From Janthinobacterium violaceinigrum (lineage in GTDB: Bacteria > Pseudomonadota > Gammaproteobacteria > Burkholderiales > Burkholderiaceae_D): DNA of 50,407 nt. The notes under the pieces are model-generated. The model ran no database searches. It was not told the origin of the DNA and worked only from the letters and a program-made list of their open reading frames with translations. The translations under genes and the position numbers were made by a program. The DNA lies in assembly GCF_009208555.1 (NCBI RefSeq), contig NZ_WFLI01000042.1, positions 1 through 50,407 on the forward strand, in the 5' to 3' direction. Below, in pieces: positions 48,143 to 50,407 of the stretch (the stretch's first letter is position 1; each line of letters begins with the position of its first letter).

Positions 48143-48970
48143 ATGCAACTGGAAGCGCTGTTCCAGCATCCCCACGCCCTGCCTGCCGCCCCGAAGATCG
48201 TCGATGAACTGGTGCGCAGTTTCGACAACCCCGCCATTGCCACGGAAGACATCGCGCGCCAGCTGGGAGCGGACCCCGTGCTGAGCGCCAAGCTGCTGCG
48301 GCTGGCCAACTCGGCGTATTACCACGTCTCGCGCAGCATCGGCACGGTGGAAGACGCCGTGCTGATGCTGGGCTTTGTAACCGTGCGCACGCTCGTCATC
48401 AGCTCGGGCCTCGTCAGCGGCTTCAAGACCGTGCCCGGCCTGAACCTGCAGCAATTCTGGCGCTACAGTCTGCACAGTGCCGTGTCGGCGCGCTGGATCG
48501 CGAGGCAGACGGGCGACAATCAGGACCTGGCGTTCACCATCGGCATGATGCATGCGATCGGCCAACTGGTGATCCATGCGGCCATGCCCGAGCAAGCCAT
48601 GCAGCTCGACAAGATCGCGCCCCCGCTCGATGCGCGCCGGCTGGACGCGGAACGGGTGTCGCTGGGCTATGACTATGCGCAGGTGGGCGCCGAACTGACG
48701 CGCCGCTGGAAGTTCCCCGCCGCCTTTGCCGAAGCCATCGCCGCCTTCCCCGATCCGCTGGCCAAGCCGCCGTTGAACCGCCTGGCCGCCATCGTGCACC
48801 TGGCCGCCTGGCGCGCGCGCATCGATGAAAACCAGTTGAGCAATGAAGAAATCATCGCCTGCTACCCCAGCGACGTGGCTGAAGCGCTGGGCTTGCCGCC
48901 CTCTGTGCTGGTGGACAAGATGCCGCCGCCTGCCGAACTGAGCGCGGGACTGGAAGAACTCGTCAAATAA
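48143..48970 (+). CDS. HDOD-domain signalling protein
   Basis: 275 residues, one HDOD domain: PAAPKIVDELVRSFDNPAIA, RQLGADPVLSAKLLRLANSA (the D-P-x-L-x-x-x-L-L-R-x-A-N block), GTVEDAVLMLGFVTVRTLVI, FWRYSLHSAVSARWIARQTG and FTIGMMHAIGQLVIH. HD residues for catalysis are lacking, as usual; HDOD proteins act in signal transduction (c-di-GMP or motility control). The AAGGAG at 48129 supports the start. It is just upstream of the flagellar fliT gene. Confidence 0.92.
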   Translation: MQLEALFQHPHALPAAPKIVDELVRSFDNPAIATEDIARQLGADPVLSAKLLRLANSAYYHVSRSIGTVEDAVLMLGFVTVRTLVISSGLVSGFKTVPGLNLQQFWRYSLHSAVSARWIARQTGDNQDLAFTIGMMHAIGQLVIHAAMPEQAMQLDKIAPPLDARRLDAERVSLGYDYAQVGAELTRRWKFPAAFAEAIAAFPDPLAKPPLNRLAAIVHLAAWRARIDENQLSNEEIIACYPSDVAEALGLPPSVLVDKMPPPAELSAGLEELVK

Positions 48971-49080
48971 ATCTGCCGCCGCCGTACTCGCTCCCCCAGC
49001 ATCCATGCGGCTTGGCGGGCGATTCCGGCGCTCCGCCGGAAATCATGCAAATTATTTTCACTTTTTTTTCAAAAACACCC

Positions 49081-49107
49081 TCAAGTTCCCGATCAGCACG
49101 CCGTTAA
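49081..49107 (+). promoter_or_regulatory. Candidate sigma-28 (FliA) promoter of fliT
   Basis: TCAAGTTC (49081-49088), an 11-base spacer and GCCGTTAA (49100-49107) closely match the FliA consensus TAAAGTTT-N11-GCCGATAA. It is 42 bases before the fliT start codon. Late flagellar genes are read from such promoters. Confidence 0.7.
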
Positions 49108-49149
49108 TCTAGACAAGCGGTAATCCATTCACTAGTTACGGGTGTGCTC

Positions 49150-49446
49150 ATGACCTCCAACGACGTTCTCTCGATGTATGAAAATATTGCAGGAATGACC
49201 AATAAAATGGTCGTGGCCGCACGTTCGAGCGACTGGGATGGCCTCGACACCCTGGAAAACCAGTGCGCCAGCGCCGCCAGCACCACCATGACGGGCAAGG
49301 TGCCTGCCCTGGCCGGCGCCTCGCGCCTGCGCAAGATCGACTTGCTCAAGCAAATCCTGGCCAATGACCGCGAAATCCGCACCATCACGGAACCGTGGAT
49401 GGCGCAGCTGTCAAACGCAATGCCGGGCTCGCGCGCCCGCATGTAA
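49150..49446 (+). CDS. fliT: Flagellar chaperone/regulator FliT
   Basis: 98 residues from the ATG at 49150 (an in-frame GTG at 49144 would add two). MTSNDVLSMYENIAGMTNKM, VVAARSSDWDGLDTLENQC and ILANDREIRTITEPWMAQLS are the FliT pattern. FliT is the export chaperone of the filament cap FliD and holds back FlhDC in enterics. Here it stands alone, without fliD or fliS beside it in the window. It has its own FliA-type promoter and terminator. Confidence 0.85.
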   Translation: MTSNDVLSMYENIAGMTNKMVVAARSSDWDGLDTLENQCASAASTTMTGKVPALAGASRLRKIDLLKQILANDREIRTITEPWMAQLSNAMPGSRARM

Positions 49447-49480
49447 ATAAGCAAGTAAATAAGCAAGCGCCAGAAACAGC

Positions 49481-49505
49481 AAAAGCACCCGCGGGTGCTT
49501 TTTTT
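49481..49505 (+). terminator. Rho-independent terminator of fliT
   Basis: AAAAGCACCC and GGGTGCTTTT fold into a perfect stem (49481-49500) followed by further T's. Confidence 0.9.
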
Positions 49506-49869
49506 ACGTCTGCCGCCTTGCCGGGGAGCGCGGCGTCTGCGGCGCGCGGGAAACAAGGAGGGGGAATTTGGAAGGCGAGCCCCAGGTATCTCCTGGCGTC
49601 GCCTCGCTGCCGGTTGCATCCGGCGTTCGCGAGCACATCGTCGGCATCGCAAACCGCTTCCAGACCCAGGCGTTTATGCAACGCTACACCTGTTTGCCGC
49701 GCCACACTATCGTTGGTGACTGCGCCAGGCTGGGGCTGTTTTGTCGTAGAGCAAGTCCACTGAATTAATCATATCACCATATTTAAGAAACAGGCAACAC
49801 GCGATACAAGCATTTTTCTGTCTTTTTTCAATATCTTTTTTTATATCAAATTCCAGCCCCGCCTTACCC
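49506..49869. other. Intergenic stretch with no confident gene
   Basis: About 360 bases. Short open frames exist on both strands around 49560-49770 (the plus one after AAGGAGGGGGAATTTG), but none resembles a known family, and they look like decayed DNA. The right third is AT-rich (49760-49850). Confidence 0.4.
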
Positions 49870-50407
49870 TTAACGCGAGAACGGCTCCGCTTCCGGCTCG
49901 GCCGCCTCTTCCTCCACCGCTTCCGTCAGTACGGGCACATCCTTCTTCTTGCGGCCGAATGGCTTGCGCAGCAAGACCCAGTATTTCGATGGCGCAACCG
50001 GCCCCGCCGCCTGTTTGCGCTTGCGCACGACATACGCGACGAGCGCCGTCAACAGCAGGAAGACCAGGGTGCCGATACCGAGCCACAGCAAGCCATTGCC
50101 GCCGGCTTTCTTTTCCTTGTCCGCCGCGGGCGCCGCGTGCAAAGGCTTGGGCTTGGCATGGGGCGCTTCCGCCACGGCCGGCGCGGCAACGGGTGCAACG
50201 GCGCCAACGGTGGCGACGGGCAGCGCCAGCGCCTTTTGCAGGGCGCCGATCTTGCCCTCCAATTCACCGAGCTTCTCATTCAGGGCCGTATTTTTCTCAT
50301 CCAGCGCCACGCACGCTTGCGCCTGCTCCATATTGGCCTGCGGCGCGCACGCGGCCGCAGGCGCCGTGGCGCGGCGCAACGGTGCCGGGCGCACTGCGGG
50401 GGAAGCC
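49870..50407 (-). CDS. Membrane protein with coiled coil and basic/acidic tail (partial)
   Basis: The reading frame is open to the right edge, so the N-terminus lies outside. Visible parts in order: an Ala/Pro-rich stretch, a helical coiled coil (QACVALDEKNTALNEKLGEL and onward), an Ala/Pro/Lys-rich linker, one membrane helix (GLLWLGIGTLVFLLLTALVA), a Lys/Arg-rich cytoplasmic end (KPFGRKKKDVPV) and an acidic tail. The layout is like FimV/TspA-type pilus-assembly or other envelope proteins with a single helix, but the LysM or other domains that would decide are not visible. Not assigned. Confidence 0.55.
   Translation of the reverse strand, partial: ASPAVRPAPLRRATAPAAACAPQANMEQAQACVALDEKNTALNEKLGELEGKIGALQKALALPVATVGAVAPVAAPAVAEAPHAKPKPLHAAPAADKEKKAGGNGLLWLGIGTLVFLLLTALVAYVVRKRKQAAGPVAPSKYWVLLRKPFGRKKKDVPVLTEAVEEEAAEPEAEPFSR

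Noticed and set aside
49568..49768. A 66-residue plus-strand ORF after AAGGAGGGGG
   Set aside because: Starts with TTG, has no recognised features, and the opposite strand is equally open.

Overview
The window is high-GC DNA from a betaproteobacterium, most likely Oxalobacteraceae and closest in style to Janthinobacterium. That placement is inference. It rests on P2-like prophage genes, a cbpA/cbpM pair, a NarX/NarL-type pair beside a Crp/Fnr regulator, FliT, and the inverted GGGGTCAGACC-type intergenic repeat that I associate with this family.

The left part (about 1-11.8 kb) is a decayed genomic island. It begins in a fragment of an IS3-family element. A RelA/SpoT-domain protein follows, with the organisation of the CapRel-type fused toxin-antitoxin defence proteins, then two small accessory genes. 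Next comes a remnant of a P2-like prophage. It keeps a small zinc-finger gene, portal (Q) and terminase (P), and a stub of O. Then, in inverted orientation, it has endolysin, Rz/Rz1, R, S, a moron gene and a chimeric V/tail-fibre/integrase fragment. Past the inverted block lies the 3' end of the same type of integrase, interrupted by a nonsense codon. A short membrane-protein pair and a 25-nt sequence resembling a tmRNA (or tRNA) 3' end followed by a terminator close the island. The other end of the island is outside the window.

From about 12 kb onward the DNA is ordinary chromosome, mostly small operons and divergent regulator/target pairs: PRISE-type reductase/LysR, a self-regulated MerR-TipAS regulator, HxlR-dadA-AraC operon divergent from an MFS exporter, a soluble GAF sensor kinase/NarL regulator/Crp-Fnr cluster, nicotinamidase-like/pncB (NAD salvage), azoR/LysR, and cbpA-cbpM.

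Between 36.2 and 40 kb four secreted beta/gamma-crystallin-domain proteins sit head-to-tail on the minus strand. They look like a family expanded by duplication, and some are separated by their own terminators. The right end holds a MATE pump, a PhzF-like protein, a DPP-IV-type peptidase, CsbD, a methyltransferase, an M13 peptidase and an HDOD protein. A stand-alone fliT lies behind a sequence matching the sigma-28 (FliA) promoter consensus, and a membrane protein runs off the window.

The parts most worth a second look are the CapRel-like gene beside the P2 portal gene, the inversion that splits the integrase, the crystallin array, and the flagellar promoter on fliT. All identifications are from reading the sequence; no database search was run.
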